This document shows positions 15,285-24,607 of a stretch of DNA of 64,000 bases, one piece after another. The DNA comes from Streptomyces rapamycinicus NRRL 5491 (lineage in GTDB: Bacteria > Actinomycetota > Actinomycetes > Streptomycetales > Streptomycetaceae), in contig NZ_CP085193.1 in the NCBI RefSeq assembly GCF_024298965.1, positions 1,860,001-1,924,000 on the forward strand, read 5' to 3'. The position numbers were made by a program, and so were the translations under genes. Position 1 is the first letter of the stretch; the number at the start of each line of letters is the position of its first letter. The notes beneath the pieces were generated by a model. That model had not been told where the DNA came from. It made no database searches and was given only the letters and a program-made list of their open reading frames with translations.

Positions 15285-16482
15285 CGGCCGCCCAATCCGG
15301 TGTGACGCGGACGTACTTGATGGCCTGGCGGTGGTAGGTGTACGCGATGTGCAACGTGCCGTCGGGGCCCTGCCGGATGGTGGGGTAGGACAGCTCGCGG
15401 TTGAGCCGGTCGCGTGAGTTGTTGGTCAGGCAGTGGCCGTCGCCGGTGTCCAGATCGCGCCGTACCGGCCAGGTCAGGCCGTGGTCGGAGGACAGCGCGA
15501 GGGTCATCGGGGCGCGGGGCGCGCCCCAGAAGGCGCCGGGCGCGGAGTCGTCCGGCGTGGCGGCCGGGGCCGGTGTCTCTCCGGTCTGCCCCTCATCGTC
15601 GATCTCGTCGTAGAGGGACACCCGGCGGGCCGTGGCGTCCGCGCGGCTGCTGTGGTTGTAGACCAGCGCGAGCCGTCCGTCGGCGAGCGGGACGTACTGC
15701 ACGGAGGAGTTGTTGTTGGGCAGTTCGGTGCGGACCGGCTCGCTCCAGGTCTCCCCGCCGTCGGTGCTGTGCGAGCGGTACACCGCGTCCGCCCAGCGGC
15801 TGCGGAAGAGGGCCAGCAGGGTGGTGTCCGGCAGTTGGTGGACGTTCATGTGCACACAGCCGGTCGAGCCCGGCACCGGCCGCTCGCGCCAGGTGCGCCC
15901 CTGGTCGTCACTGATCATCACCGCGCTGGTGTCGCGGTCGCCGACCCATTTGACACCGGGTGTGGCCACGCAGTGGAACACCGGCAACAGCCACCGCCCG
16001 GAGTCCAGGACGGCCACCGGCTGACGGATGAACACCCCGCCCGCCTCCGTGGCCGGGAACAGCGTACGCGGCGCGCCCCAGGTGACACCCGCGTCGGCGG
16101 ACACCCGCAGCCGGACCTCGGCGGTGTCCTGATCGCCCGCCCGCTGGGCGGTGTACAGCAACCACAGCTCCCCGTCGGGGGTCGGGAACAGCAGCGGGTT
16201 CTGCTCCGAGCGGGTGTCGTCGTCCGAGAGCCGGACCGGCTCGGTCCAGGTGCCGGCCCCCGGGGCGAGCCGCGAGAACCACACGGAGATGTCCGGCACG
16301 CCCTCCTGCGTGCCCCCGAACCACACACATCCGAGGTCCCCTCCGGGCAGCACGGTGAGGTTGGCGGCATGGTTCTGCACGGCGGGCGCGGGCAAGAACG
16401 CCTCCCGCAGCCCCGGGTCCCCCGGGCGCGCCCGAAGCCGCCCGTCCGTCAGCGGTATCGCGGTGTCATCGTCGGCGGTCAT
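15277..16482 (-). CDS. cytosolic BNR-repeat (sialidase-like, BNR_2) protein
   Basis: 401 residues from the ATG at 16482, with GAGGAG 10 bases upstream; the TTG at 16500 lies on that ribosome site. Four Asp-box motifs (SxDxGxTW) are visible: SADAGVTW, SDDQGRTW, STDGGETW and SSDHGLTW, the hallmark of six-bladed sialidase propellers. NHAANLTVLPGGDLGCVWFGG and VWFSR at the start match the BNR_2 family, which holds exo-sialidases and related glycosidases or lyases. There is no signal peptide, so the substrate must enter the cell first, consistent with the transporter in the same operon. Catalytic identity within the family cannot be decided from motifs alone. Confidence 0.85.
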   Translation of the reverse strand: MTADDDTAIPLTDGRLRARPGDPGLREAFLPAPAVQNHAANLTVLPGGDLGCVWFGGTQEGVPDISVWFSRLAPGAGTWTEPVRLSDDDTRSEQNPLLFPTPDGELWLLYTAQRAGDQDTAEVRLRVSADAGVTWGAPRTLFPATEAGGVFIRQPVAVLDSGRWLLPVFHCVATPGVKWVGDRDTSAVMISDDQGRTWRERPVPGSTGCVHMNVHQLPDTTLLALFRSRWADAVYRSHSTDGGETWSEPVRTELPNNNSSVQYVPLADGRLALVYNHSSRADATARRVSLYDEIDDEGQTGETPAPAATPDDSAPGAFWGAPRAPMTLALSSDHGLTWPVRRDLDTGDGHCLTNNSRDRLNRELSYPTIRQGPDGTLHIAYTYHRQAIKYVRVTPDWAADG

Positions 16483-16545
16483 GTTCGCCGGGCTCCTCAA
16501 GGTTGTGGTGATACGGGTTCGGGGGGTGCGGAAGAACCCACGGAC

Positions 16546-17565
16546 CTACCGGTTGTACGCGGGCATCGGCCCCCGTAGCCGCGCCCCCACCTCGTCGCAC
16601 GCCGCCGCCACCTCCGCCGGGAGCGGCCCCGCCGCCGCGGCGGCCAGGTTGGCGCGGAGGTGCTCCACACGGGAGCCGCCGAGCAGCAGCGCGTCCACCC
16701 CGTCCCGCCCGAGCAGCCAGCGCAGCGAGAGGTCGACCAGCGGGATGCCCGCCTCCTCGGCGATCCGCGACAGGCTCCGTACGCCCTCGAAGAGCCCGGC
16801 GTCCCAGTAGCGCCGCCGGTACATCTCCGCCACCCGCGAGTCGCCGAAGCGCCCCGACTCCGGCTGCTCCTCAAAGGCATGACGGCCCGTCAGCAGGCCG
16901 CCGCCCAGCGGGTTGTAGACCATGGTGCGCAGCCCGCTGGTGGCCGCGTACTCCCGGTACTCCTCCTCGATCCGCCGTGCCAGCAGGTTGTACAGCTGCT
17001 GGGCCACCACCGGGCGCGGCGCGCCGACCCGGTCGGCGGTGTGGGTGACCTCGGCGATCTGCCAGGCGGCGTAGTTGGAGACGCCGAGTGCGAGGATCTT
17101 GCCCTCGGTGACGAACTCGGCGACCGTGCCGAGGGTCTCCTCCAGCGGCGTCGCCCGGTCGGGCTGGTGCAGATAGAACAGGTCGACACGGTCGGTGCCC
17201 AGGCGGCGCAGGCTGCCCTCGAGGGCCGCGCGCATCCCGCGCGCGGACAGCGGTGAGTGGCCGCCGGCGTCGGGGTGCGGCATACCGGCCTTGGTGGCGA
17301 GCACTATCCGGTCGCGGCGGCCGGGCAGCAGCTCGGCCAGGATCGTCTCGGTGGTGCCGCCCGCGTAGGCGTTCGCGGTGTCCACCCCCGTCACCCCGGC
17401 GTCCAGCGCGGTGTCCAGCATCGCGGCGGCGCCCGCCCGGTCCACCGTGTCACCGAAGGTCATGGTGCCGAGCACCAGCCGCGAGAGCCGCACCGGGACG
17501 CCCGGCAGGGCGACCCCTCCGGGAGACGCCTGGCTGGTGGTGTGGGTGTGCGCATGCGCGTTCAC
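16546..17565 (-). CDS. aldo/keto reductase
   Basis: 339 residues from the GTG at 17565. AGGAG lies 7 bases upstream and the GTG overlaps the stop of the ATPase gene as GTGA. AKR hallmarks: [27 protein letters not shown] (catalytic Asp/Tyr), VLATKAG (Lys), [10 protein letters not shown] (His), [10 protein letters not shown], and the cofactor loop ending [15 protein letters not shown]. It is an NADPH-dependent oxidoreductase acting on sugar aldehydes or ketones, close to the YajO/Tas-type AKRs. It sits between transporter ATPases and the sialidase-like gene, so it is likely a catabolic enzyme of the same pathway. Confidence 0.9.
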   Translation of the reverse strand: MNAHAHTHTTSQASPGGVALPGVPVRLSRLVLGTMTFGDTVDRAGAAAMLDTALDAGVTGVDTANAYAGGTTETILAELLPGRRDRIVLATKAGMPHPDAGGHSPLSARGMRAALEGSLRRLGTDRVDLFYLHQPDRATPLEETLGTVAEFVTEGKILALGVSNYAAWQIAEVTHTADRVGAPRPVVAQQLYNLLARRIEEEYREYAATSGLRTMVYNPLGGGLLTGRHAFEEQPESGRFGDSRVAEMYRRRYWDAGLFEGVRSLSRIAEEAGIPLVDLSLRWLLGRDGVDALLLGGSRVEHLRANLAAAAAGPLPAEVAAACDEVGARLRGPMPAYNR

Positions 17566-18491
17566 TGCGTCGCTCCTGGTTCCTGGCCGGCCCCGACGGG
17601 TGCCTGGTCGGCCGCGACGGGTGCCTGGTCGGCCGCGACGGGTGCCTGGTCGGCCGCGACGGGTGCCTGGTCGGCCGCGATCGCGGACACGAGGGCGCGC
17701 GGTTTGCGTCCCCGCATGGTCGTCGGGTCGAGCGCCGCCCGTCGCAGCGCCCGGGTGTAGGGCTCGACGGGCGCGGAGAGCACCGTTCCGGTGGGCCCGG
17801 ATTCGATGATCCGCCCGGCGCGCATCACCACCACCTCGGAGCTGATCTCGCGGACCACGCCGAGGTTGTGGGAGATGACGATGTAGGCGAGCCCCCGTTC
17901 GGTCTGGAGCTCCCGCAGCAGCTGGAGCACCTGGGCCTGTACGGAGACGTCCAGCGCGGAGGTGGCCTCGTCGCACACCAGCAGCTCGGGGCCGCTGGCC
18001 AGGGCGCGGGCGATGCCGATCCGCTGCCGCTGGCCGCCGGAGAACTCGGCCGGGCGGCGCTGGAGCGCACCGGCGGGCAGCCCGACCTGGTCGATGAGGG
18101 CGGCGGCGCGGCGGGCGCGTTCGGCCCCGGAGCGCATGCCGTTCAGCCGCAGCGGTTCGGCCACGATCTCCTCGGCCGTCAGATGCGGGTCCAGGGAGCC
18201 GTACGGATCCTGGAAGACCATCTGCACCCGCTTGCGCAGCGGACGCAGCCGCCGTTCGGGCAGGCCCGCGATGTCGGTTCCGTCGAGCAGGATCCGGCCC
18301 CGGGTGGGGCGCAGCAGCCGGACGATGGAGCGTGCGATGGTGGACTTGCCGCAGCCGGACTCGCCGACGACGCCGAGCGCGCCGCCGGGCGGGACGGCGA
18401 AGCTGACGCCGTCCACCGCGCGGAAGACACCGCCGGCGACCGGGTATTCGACCACCAGGTCCTCGACGGCCAGCAGGGGTGTGGGGGTCAC
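17562..18491 (-). CDS. oligopeptide/dipeptide-type ABC transporter ATP-binding protein (DppF/OppF-like) with repeat tail
   Basis: 309 residues. Walker [10 protein letters not shown] at about 38-46, Q-loop [12 protein letters not shown], signature [15 protein letters not shown], Walker [15 protein letters not shown] and the switch His in VISHNLG. The OppF-type C-terminal region ([24 protein letters not shown]) marks the peptide/nickel subfamily. The last 40 residues are an unusual APVAADQ heptad repeat, absent from typical family members. Its GTG overlaps the upstream stop. It energises uptake together with the partner ATPase, two permeases and a family-5 binding protein. Confidence 0.9.
   Translation of the reverse strand: MTPTPLLAVEDLVVEYPVAGGVFRAVDGVSFAVPPGGALGVVGESGCGKSTIARSIVRLLRPTRGRILLDGTDIAGLPERRLRPLRKRVQMVFQDPYGSLDPHLTAEEIVAEPLRLNGMRSGAERARRAAALIDQVGLPAGALQRRPAEFSGGQRQRIGIARALASGPELLVCDEATSALDVSVQAQVLQLLRELQTERGLAYIVISHNLGVVREISSEVVVMRAGRIIESGPTGTVLSAPVEPYTRALRRAALDPTTMRGRKPRALVSAIAADQAPVAADQAPVAADQAPVAADQAPVGAGQEPGATQ
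17595..17678 (-). repeat. four tandem 21-bp repeats inside the ABC ATPase gene
   Basis: The unit gacgggtgcctggtcggccgc occurs four times without change (17595-17615, 17616-17636, 17637-17657, 17658-17678). On the minus strand it encodes the heptad APVAADQ in frame, so copy number can vary without breaking the gene. Identity between copies implies recent expansion. Confidence 0.9.
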
Positions 18492-19348
18492 AGCGCCTCC
18501 TCGGTGACGGCGGCCGCGGGGGTCTCGTCCCAGGGGCCCAGGGTGGGCACGGCGGCGAGCAGATCGCGGGTGTACCGCTCGCGGGGGTGGTCCACGATCT
18601 GTTCCACCGGCCCCGACTCCACGAAACGGCCGTCGCGCATGACGTGGATGCGGTCGGAGACCAGCCGGGCCACCCCCAGGTCGTGGGTGATCATCAGGAT
18701 GCCGATGCCGGTGCGCTCCTGCAGCTCCATCAGCAGGTCCAGGACGCCCGCCTGGACGGTGACGTCGAGCGCCGAGGTCGGCTCGTCGGCCACCAGCAGC
18801 CGGGGCTCGGCGGCCAGGGCGATGGCGATGAGGACGCGCTGGAGCATGCCGCCGGAGAACTGGTGCGGGTAGGCGCCCCAGCGGGTCTCGGGGCGGGGGA
18901 TCCGCACCCGGCCGAGCAGTTCGACGCCCTTGGCACGGGCGTCGGCGCGGGACATCCCCGGGTGGCGCAGCCGGAGTGCCTCGCCCAGCTGTCGGCCGAT
19001 GGTGTGCACCGGGCTGAGCGCGGTCATCGGGTCCTGGGGGATCAGGGACACCCCGCGGCCGCGGATCCGCCCGGCGGCGGTGGCGTCGGCGATGACGTCG
19101 GCGCCGAAGATCCGGGCCGTTCCGGAGAGGACGGCGAGCCCTTCGGGCAGCAGCCGCAGCAGCCCCATCGCGGTGGTGGACTTGCCGGAGCCGGACTCGC
19201 CGATGATGGTGACCGTCTCGCCGGGGCCGATGGTGAAGCCGACCCCGTCGACCGCGCGCACCACACCGCGGTCGGTGATCAGCTCGATCTGCAGGTCCTC
19301 GACCTCCAGCAGCGGGGTGTTCGTCGGATCGCTCGTGGTGTCGCTCAT
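18488..19348 (-). CDS. oligopeptide/dipeptide-type ABC transporter ATP-binding protein (DppD/OppD-like)
   Basis: 286 residues from the ATG at 19348, which overlaps the permease stop as ATGA; the frame extends further upstream but only as antisense shadow. Walker [11 protein letters not shown]-loop [12 protein letters not shown], signature [15 protein letters not shown], Walker [14 protein letters not shown] and MITHDLGVA. The tail [18 protein letters not shown] is the OppD-type extension. It forms the ATPase heterodimer with the following gene. Confidence 0.92.
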   Translation of the reverse strand: MSDTTSDPTNTPLLEVEDLQIELITDRGVVRAVDGVGFTIGPGETVTIIGESGSGKSTTAMGLLRLLPEGLAVLSGTARIFGADVIADATAAGRIRGRGVSLIPQDPMTALSPVHTIGRQLGEALRLRHPGMSRADARAKGVELLGRVRIPRPETRWGAYPHQFSGGMLQRVLIAIALAAEPRLLVADEPTSALDVTVQAGVLDLLMELQERTGIGILMITHDLGVARLVSDRIHVMRDGRFVESGPVEQIVDHPRERYTRDLLAAVPTLGPWDETPAAAVTEEAL

Positions 19349-20274
19349 CGGGAGCCCTCCGTCGTACGCCGTCGGGTGCGGTCGCGCAGTCCGTCGCCCA
19401 GCAGGTTGACCCCGACCACCAGCAGCACGATGACGAGGCCGGGCAGGGTCACCAGCCACCAGGAGGTGGTGATGTAGTCCTGGCCGTCGGAGATGATCCG
19501 GCCCCAGGTGGCGAACGGCCGCTGGGGGCCCGCGCCGAGGTAGCTGAGCGCGCTCTCCAGCAGCACCGCCTGGGCGAGCAGCAGCAGGACCACGAGCGAT
19601 GCCTGGCGGACGATGTTGGGGATGACATGGCGGGCCAGGATGGCGATCCGGGGCAGCCCCAGCACCTGCGCGGCGGCCACATACGGCTTCTCCCGCTCGA
19701 CCAGCACCAGGGACCGGGTCAGCCGGGCCACCTCGGGCCACTGGGCGATGGCGATGACGCAGGTGATGACGGTGACGGAGGGGCCGAAGAGGGCCACGAC
19801 GAGCAGCAGCATCATCAGCAGCGGCAGCGACATCTGGGCCTCCAGCAGCCGGGAGACGACGGCGTCCACCCAGCGGCCGTAGTACCCGGCGGCCGCGCCC
19901 GCGACGATGCCGATGAGACCGGAGACGACGACGGCGAGCACCCCGACCGTCAGGGACACCTGGCCGCCGTGCAGCACCCGGGAGAGCACATCGCGGCCGA
20001 GCTGGTCGGTGCCGAAGAGATGGCCGTCGGTCAGCGGGGCGAGCCGGCGCCGGGAGAGGTCCTGGTCGCCCGCGCCGGGCAGGGGCAGCACCTGGGCGAG
20101 TGCCACCGGCACCACGACCAGCAGGGTGCACACCGCGCCCGTCCACAGCTTGAGGCTCGCGCTGCGGCGGCGCCGGGTGGCGGTGGCGCGGGCCAGATCC
20201 CTGGCGGTGACCGCGCTGGGGCGGGTCCCGGGGCCGGCCTTCGCGGGGGCCGGGGGTTCGAGGGCGCCTTGCAT
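19345..20274 (-). CDS. ABC transporter permease (DppC/OppC-like)
   Basis: 309 residues. An N-terminal cytosolic stretch precedes the first helix (LWTGAVCTLLVVVPVAL). The periplasmic-side motif HLFGTDQLGRDVLSRVLHG is diagnostic of DppC/OppC permeases. Five or six helices follow, with the EAA loop ARLTRSLVLVEREKPYVAAA and GLPRIAILARHVIPN contacting the ATPases. It lies 1 base after the DppB-like gene and overlaps the next gene by 4. Confidence 0.92.
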   Translation of the reverse strand: MQGALEPPAPAKAGPGTRPSAVTARDLARATATRRRRSASLKLWTGAVCTLLVVVPVALAQVLPLPGAGDQDLSRRRLAPLTDGHLFGTDQLGRDVLSRVLHGGQVSLTVGVLAVVVSGLIGIVAGAAAGYYGRWVDAVVSRLLEAQMSLPLLMMLLLVVALFGPSVTVITCVIAIAQWPEVARLTRSLVLVEREKPYVAAAQVLGLPRIAILARHVIPNIVRQASLVVLLLLAQAVLLESALSYLGAGPQRPFATWGRIISDGQDYITTSWWLVTLPGLVIVLLVVGVNLLGDGLRDRTRRRTTEGSR

Positions 20275-20275
20275 C

Positions 20276-21205
20276 TCAGGCCGCCTTTCCCAGGCGTACC
20301 CGCGGGTCGAGCAGCGGGTACGCCAGGTCGATGAGGAGTTGGACGAGGACCGCCAGCGCGGCGGTGACCAGCACGGTCGCCTGGATCAGCGGATAGTCGC
20401 GGGTCTCCAGGGCGCGGACGACCAGCGAGCCGACCCCGGGCCAGCCGAACACCACCTCGACCACCACGACACCGTTGAGCATCGCGGCGAACCGGGTGCC
20501 GAGCGCGGTGAGCACCGGGATGGCGGAGTTGCCCATGGCGTAGCGCCAGGTCAGTACGCGGTTCGAGACCCCGCGGGAACGGGCGACGGTGACGTACGGC
20601 GAGGCGAGGGCCGCCACCATCTCCCGGCGGACCAGCCGGGAGATCAGCGCCATCTGGAGGATCGCCACGGTGACGGTGGGCAGGATCAGTCCGCCCCAGG
20701 TGGTGAAGCCGGATGCGGGCAGCACCGGGACGGCCACGGCGAAGAGGGTCAGCAGCATCACGCCGATCCAGAAGTCCGGCATGGACTGCCCGGCGATGGT
20801 CAGCACATTGGCGCCCAGCTCCCGCTTGGTGTCGGCGCGGCGGGCCATCCACACGCCGAGCGGCACGGCCACCACGGTGGTGAGGGCGATCGCGGAGAGG
20901 GAGAGGGTGATGGTGTACGGCACCCGGTCCAGCACCACGTCCAGGGCGGGCGCGTGGAAGGAGTAGCTGGTGCCGAGGTCGCCGGTGAACAGATCGCGCA
21001 GGAAGAGCCCGTACTGGGTGAGCAGTCCGCGGTCCAGGCCGAACTGCTCCCGGATCCGGGCGAGGTCCGCGCTGGAGGGGTTGGGCCCGGCCAGGGCGGC
21101 GGCGGGGTCGCCCGGGGCCATGCGGACCAGGACGAAGACGGTGGAGAGGGTCAGGAAGACGGTCAGGACGCTCTGGCCCAGGCGGCGTATCAGATAGCGC
21201 GGCAC
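20276..21205 (-). CDS. ABC transporter permease (DppB/OppB-like)
   Basis: 309 residues from the GTG at 21205, 3 bases past the binding-protein stop. It starts MPRYLIRRLGQSVLTVFLTL, then LVRMAPGDPAAALAG, both typical of DppB/OppB/NikB permeases. Six helices are visible. The EAA-type loop SPYVTVARSRGVSNRVLTWR and NSAIPVLTALG lie in the second half, followed by VVVVEVVFGWPGVGSLVV. It forms the translocation pore with the DppC-like protein. Confidence 0.92.
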   Translation of the reverse strand: MPRYLIRRLGQSVLTVFLTLSTVFVLVRMAPGDPAAALAGPNPSSADLARIREQFGLDRGLLTQYGLFLRDLFTGDLGTSYSFHAPALDVVLDRVPYTITLSLSAIALTTVVAVPLGVWMARRADTKRELGANVLTIAGQSMPDFWIGVMLLTLFAVAVPVLPASGFTTWGGLILPTVTVAILQMALISRLVRREMVAALASPYVTVARSRGVSNRVLTWRYAMGNSAIPVLTALGTRFAAMLNGVVVVEVVFGWPGVGSLVVRALETRDYPLIQATVLVTAALAVLVQLLIDLAYPLLDPRVRLGKAA

Positions 21206-21208
21206 GGC

Positions 21209-22783
21209 TCAGCCCTCCAGACGCACGGCGGCGAGGTCGTAGGAGTTGAGCTGGAGCAGGCCCACATCGCGCACCCGGGTGCGGCGGGCCAGCACCACAT
21301 CGGGGACGAACGCCCACAGGCAGGGGCGGGTGTCCCAAATCTGCTTCTGGACGGCGGCGAGCCGCTCGTTCCGCGTCTTCTCGTCGGTCTCGGCGGAGGC
21401 GTCGGCCAGCCGGGTGGCGATCCGGGGGAAGACATAGCCCTGGTAGGTGTCCCGGCTCCGCTCCTTCTCCGGCGTGCCGCCGTACATGCCCTGGAGGCTG
21501 GTGGAGGCGTGGCCGGTGGGGACGGAGAAGCCGTTGCCGAGGACGTCCCAGTCGCCGCGGCGGCCCTGCCGCCACTGCTGGATGTCGCCGCCCGGTTCGA
21601 ACTGCTGGAGGCTGGCGCGGACGCCGGCCCCGCGCAGCATCTCCAGCACGGCCTCCATCACCGAGGTGTCCGCGGGGAACTCGCCCGACTCCCAGATGAT
21701 CTTCACCTTGAGATCGCTCGCGCCCAGCGCGGCGAGGCGCTTGCGGGCCTCGCCGGGGTCGTGGACGTAACGCCCGGTGCGTACGGCCCCCTTGAGGGCG
21801 AGCGGGACGACGCCCTCGGCCTGCTGGGCCGAGTCGGTGAGCACATCGCGCACCAGGGCCTCGCCGTCGATGGCGTAGCTGAGCGCCTCGCGCACCCGGG
21901 CGTCGGCCAGCGGATGTCCGCGTGGCTTGCGGAAGTTGAAGAACAGCTGGTTGACGCGGGTGCCCGAGGTGCGGTCCAGGCGCACCCCCGGCAGGCCCTT
22001 GAGCTGCTCGGCGGAGTCGGGGGTGATCGTGTCGATGACGTCCAGCTCACCGCTGCGCACGGCGACGACACGGCTGGACTCCTCGGGCACGAAGCGCACC
22101 CGGACCCGGTCCACGGTGGGGCGGCGGCCCCAGTACCGGGGGTTGACGGCGAGGGTGTACTCGCCGGTGCCGGAGTTGGCCGAGGTGACCACGTACGGGC
22201 CGGAGCCCGCCCCGCCGGACAGCTCCTCGGGCCGGTTCCCGGCGGCCGGGCTGATCAGGATGTTGGCCATCAGCTGGTCGAGGATGGGCACCGGGCGCTT
22301 GGTGTGCAGCCGGAAGGTGCGCTCGTCGACCGGCTCGACGGTGGGCATCTCGGGGAAGAGGCCGACGATGAACGAGCCGTTGACGCCCGCGTACATCTTC
22401 AGCGCGGTCGAGACGTCCTTGACGGTGACCGGAGTTCCGTCGGAGTAGCGGACCCCCTCACGGAGCCGCACCGTCCAGGCGGTGGGCTCGGTCATCTCGA
22501 AGCGGTCGGCGAGCACGAGTTCGGGGCGGAGCCCCTTGCCGATCCGGGTCAGCGCCTGGCGCACCGCGCGCTGCACCGTCACCGCCGCGTCGAACTGGTT
22601 GAGCTTGTTGTCCAGGCTGACCAGCGAGCGGTTCAGCCCGAGACTGATGGCGCCGGGCCCGGGGGCGCCGGTGGGCCCCGCGCACCCGGTGAGCGGGGCG
22701 AGGGCCATACCTGCTGAGGCGCCTGCTCCGAGGCGCAGCACGGACCGGCGGCTGAGGGCCGGAGCGTAGGGGATACGGGTCAT
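21209..22783 (-). CDS. family-5 extracellular solute-binding lipoprotein (DppA/OppA-like)
   Basis: 524 residues from the ATG at 22783, with GAGAGG 7 bases upstream. The signal carries a Tat-like RRSVLRLGAG and ends in a lipobox (APLTGC). The mature protein has SBP_bac_5 features: AWTVRLREGVRYSDGTPVTV, the LSYAIDGEAL-type helix and a conserved C-terminal lobe. It captures the transported solute outside the cell. Family 5 proteins bind peptides, nickel, opines, oligosaccharides and even sialic acid, so the genes downstream are a better guide to substrate than the family. It is the first gene of the operon; the promoter is in the divergent region to its right. Confidence 0.92.
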   Translation of the reverse strand: MTRIPYAPALSRRSVLRLGAGASAGMALAPLTGCAGPTGAPGPGAISLGLNRSLVSLDNKLNQFDAAVTVQRAVRQALTRIGKGLRPELVLADRFEMTEPTAWTVRLREGVRYSDGTPVTVKDVSTALKMYAGVNGSFIVGLFPEMPTVEPVDERTFRLHTKRPVPILDQLMANILISPAAGNRPEELSGGAGSGPYVVTSANSGTGEYTLAVNPRYWGRRPTVDRVRVRFVPEESSRVVAVRSGELDVIDTITPDSAEQLKGLPGVRLDRTSGTRVNQLFFNFRKPRGHPLADARVREALSYAIDGEALVRDVLTDSAQQAEGVVPLALKGAVRTGRYVHDPGEARKRLAALGASDLKVKIIWESGEFPADTSVMEAVLEMLRGAGVRASLQQFEPGGDIQQWRQGRRGDWDVLGNGFSVPTGHASTSLQGMYGGTPEKERSRDTYQGYVFPRIATRLADASAETDEKTRNERLAAVQKQIWDTRPCLWAFVPDVVLARRTRVRDVGLLQLNSYDLAAVRLEG

Positions 22784-23029
22784 CGTTGACCTCTCGGCGT
22801 TCCTGAGGCGAGCGACGTTCTGTGCGAGCTACCGGCTCGTTCGACTCGTGCGGCGCCCGGATGGGGGCCGTACGGGTCGAAGTGTCGCGGCGGTCACCGT
22901 GACATGGCTGCGCGCTTTACGCAATACTTCTCGCGCAGTTCGCGCAACGTATGTCATCATCGGGGCCACGGAGACGATGCCCACGGCGTGGGGCCGCTCC
23001 GCCTGTCATGGTCATTCGAGGAGGTACCG
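22784..23029. promoter_or_regulatory. divergent promoter region between transporter and kinase operons
   Basis: 246 bases. Three similar short sequences, ACGCAA at 22919-22924, CGCGCA at 22932-22937 and CGCGCA at 22941-22946, sit in the middle as direct repeats and could be half-sites for the DeoR-type regulator encoded at 25700-26494 (inference). GAGGAGG at 23018-23024 is the ribosome site for the kinase. No clear -35/-10 was assigned. Confidence 0.4.
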
Positions 23030-24607
23030 GTGGACATGACACCCAGCCGGAGACTGCTGGCCATCGCGGATGACCTGTCGGGCGCCGCGGAGGTGGCGGC
23101 CGCGGTTTGCTCGCGCACAACACGCAGTCGGGTACTGCTCTTCGGGGGGCCGGGCGCCGTCGGCATGGCAACGGCCCTTCGCCCCCGCCATGCCGGCGAG
23201 GCGACCGTCCTGGACCTGGACTCCCGCTACCGCCCGGCGGCGGAGGCGGCGGAGGCGGTCCGCGGGGCGCTGCGGATGTCCTGGCCGGACGGGGGCGGCC
23301 AGGACGCCGTGGCCGCCCCGGGCCCCTCGGACACCCTGGAAGCGCTGGACACCTTCGTCCTGAAGAAGATCGACTCGCTGCTGCGGGGCAATGTCGCCGC
23401 CGAGATCGCCGCACTCGCGGAGGGCGGTGCGGGGGTGGTGCTCGCCCCGGCACTGCCGATCGCCGGGCGCGTGGTGCGCTCGGGGGTGGTCCACATCGGC
23501 GGAGTGCCGCTCCACGAGGGCGACGCATGGCGCGCCGAGGCCGTCCCCCCGCCCGCCTCGGTGGCCCAGGCGCTGGGCGGCCTGCCCACCGCCCCGATCC
23601 CGCTCGCGACCGTACGGTCCTCCCGCCCCACCCTGCTCACCGCCCTGCGCGCGGCCGCGACGGCGGGACGGGTGGCCATCTGCGACGCGGAGACGGACGC
23701 GGATCTCGACGCGATCGTCGAGGCATCACTCGCGGACGGCCCCGGAATGCGACTGGTCGGCTCGGGCGGCCTGGCCCTGGCCCTGGGCCGCCACCTGACG
23801 ACGGCCTCCCCGGCCACGGGGGCGCGGGCCGCACCGGGCACTGGGAGCCCGGCCGCCGCGGGCCCGGCCGCCCCTGGCGCCACGGGCTCGGCCGTCCCTG
23901 GCGCCACGGGCTCGGTTGCCACCGCCGTCGGGGGCCCGGCCGTCTCGGACAGCTGGGGCCGGGGCGCCGCCGACGCCACCCGGGCTGCGGTCCTCGCGTC
24001 GGCGGCCGGAACGGCCGCGTCCTCGGCGCAGACCGGGCGGCCGGTGCTGGTCGTCGTGGGTACGGCCGAGCCTGCCGCCGTTGAACAGGTGCGGCGGCTG
24101 GTCGAGGACGGGGCCAGCCACCACCCGCTTCCGCTTGCGGCGCTGTTGGCGGACGGGTCCCCGGTACGGCTGCCCGCGCTGACCGCCGCCGTCACCGTCG
24201 TCTCCCTCAGCGCCTCGCCCGAATCTCCGGGCCCGGCACCCGCGTACGAGGCGGTGGCCCTCCCCTCCCCCCGACCGGCGCCATCCTCCGTCGGCGGAGC
24301 CGAGCCGGTCTCCGGGCGGCGGCTGGTGCTCGGGCTTGCCCGGGCCGTCGGCGCGGCCGTCGCCGCGCACGACGGGGCCGTCGACCTCGTGCTGACCGGC
24401 GGTGAGACGGCGCGCCGGGTGCTGGACGCCCTGGCGGTGGCCGAGCTCGACCCGGTCGGCCAGGTGCACCACGGCGCCGTCCATCTCCGCACGCCCGACG
24501 GGCGATCCGTCGTTACCCGACCGGGCAGCTTCGGCGATCCCGACTCCCTGCGCCACATCGTCCGGGCACTGCGCCCCCACTCGACCGAACGGAAGGTCAC
24601 CTCATGA
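23030..24607 (+). CDS. four-carbon acid sugar kinase (DUF1537; DtnK/OtnK-like)
   Basis: 525 residues from the GTG at 23030 (GAGGAGG 5 bases upstream); an ATG at 23036 is also possible. The N-terminal substrate domain begins RRLLAIADDLSGAAEVAAAV (IADDLTGA signature) and includes FVLKKIDSLLRGN and LAPALPIAGRVV. The C-terminal nucleotide domain includes VDLVLTGGETARRVLDAL. The family phosphorylates D-threonate, L-threonate or D-erythronate at C4. Between the domains, at about 260-340, is an Ala/Gly/Pro-rich insertion that is likely unstructured. The stop overlaps the pdxA2 start (ATGA). The DUF1537-PdxA2 pair is the signature of D-threonate use, giving D-threonate 4-phosphate and then dihydroxyacetone phosphate plus CO2. 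Confidence 0.88.
   Translation: MDMTPSRRLLAIADDLSGAAEVAAAVCSRTTRSRVLLFGGPGAVGMATALRPRHAGEATVLDLDSRYRPAAEAAEAVRGALRMSWPDGGGQDAVAAPGPSDTLEALDTFVLKKIDSLLRGNVAAEIAALAEGGAGVVLAPALPIAGRVVRSGVVHIGGVPLHEGDAWRAEAVPPPASVAQALGGLPTAPIPLATVRSSRPTLLTALRAAATAGRVAICDAETDADLDAIVEASLADGPGMRLVGSGGLALALGRHLTTASPATGARAAPGTGSPAAAGPAAPGATGSAVPGATGSVATAVGGPAVSDSWGRGAADATRAAVLASAAGTAASSAQTGRPVLVVVGTAEPAAVEQVRRLVEDGASHHPLPLAALLADGSPVRLPALTAAVTVVSLSASPESPGPAPAYEAVALPSPRPAPSSVGGAEPVSGRRLVLGLARAVGAAVAAHDGAVDLVLTGGETARRVLDALAVAELDPVGQVHHGAVHLRTPDGRSVVTRPGSFGDPDSLRHIVRALRPHSTERKVTS

Noticed and set aside
19907-22717. A 936-codon open frame on the plus strand
   Set aside because: It lies opposite the transporter permease and binding-protein genes, whose domains are unmistakable; the frame's product is Gly/Arg/His-rich noise.
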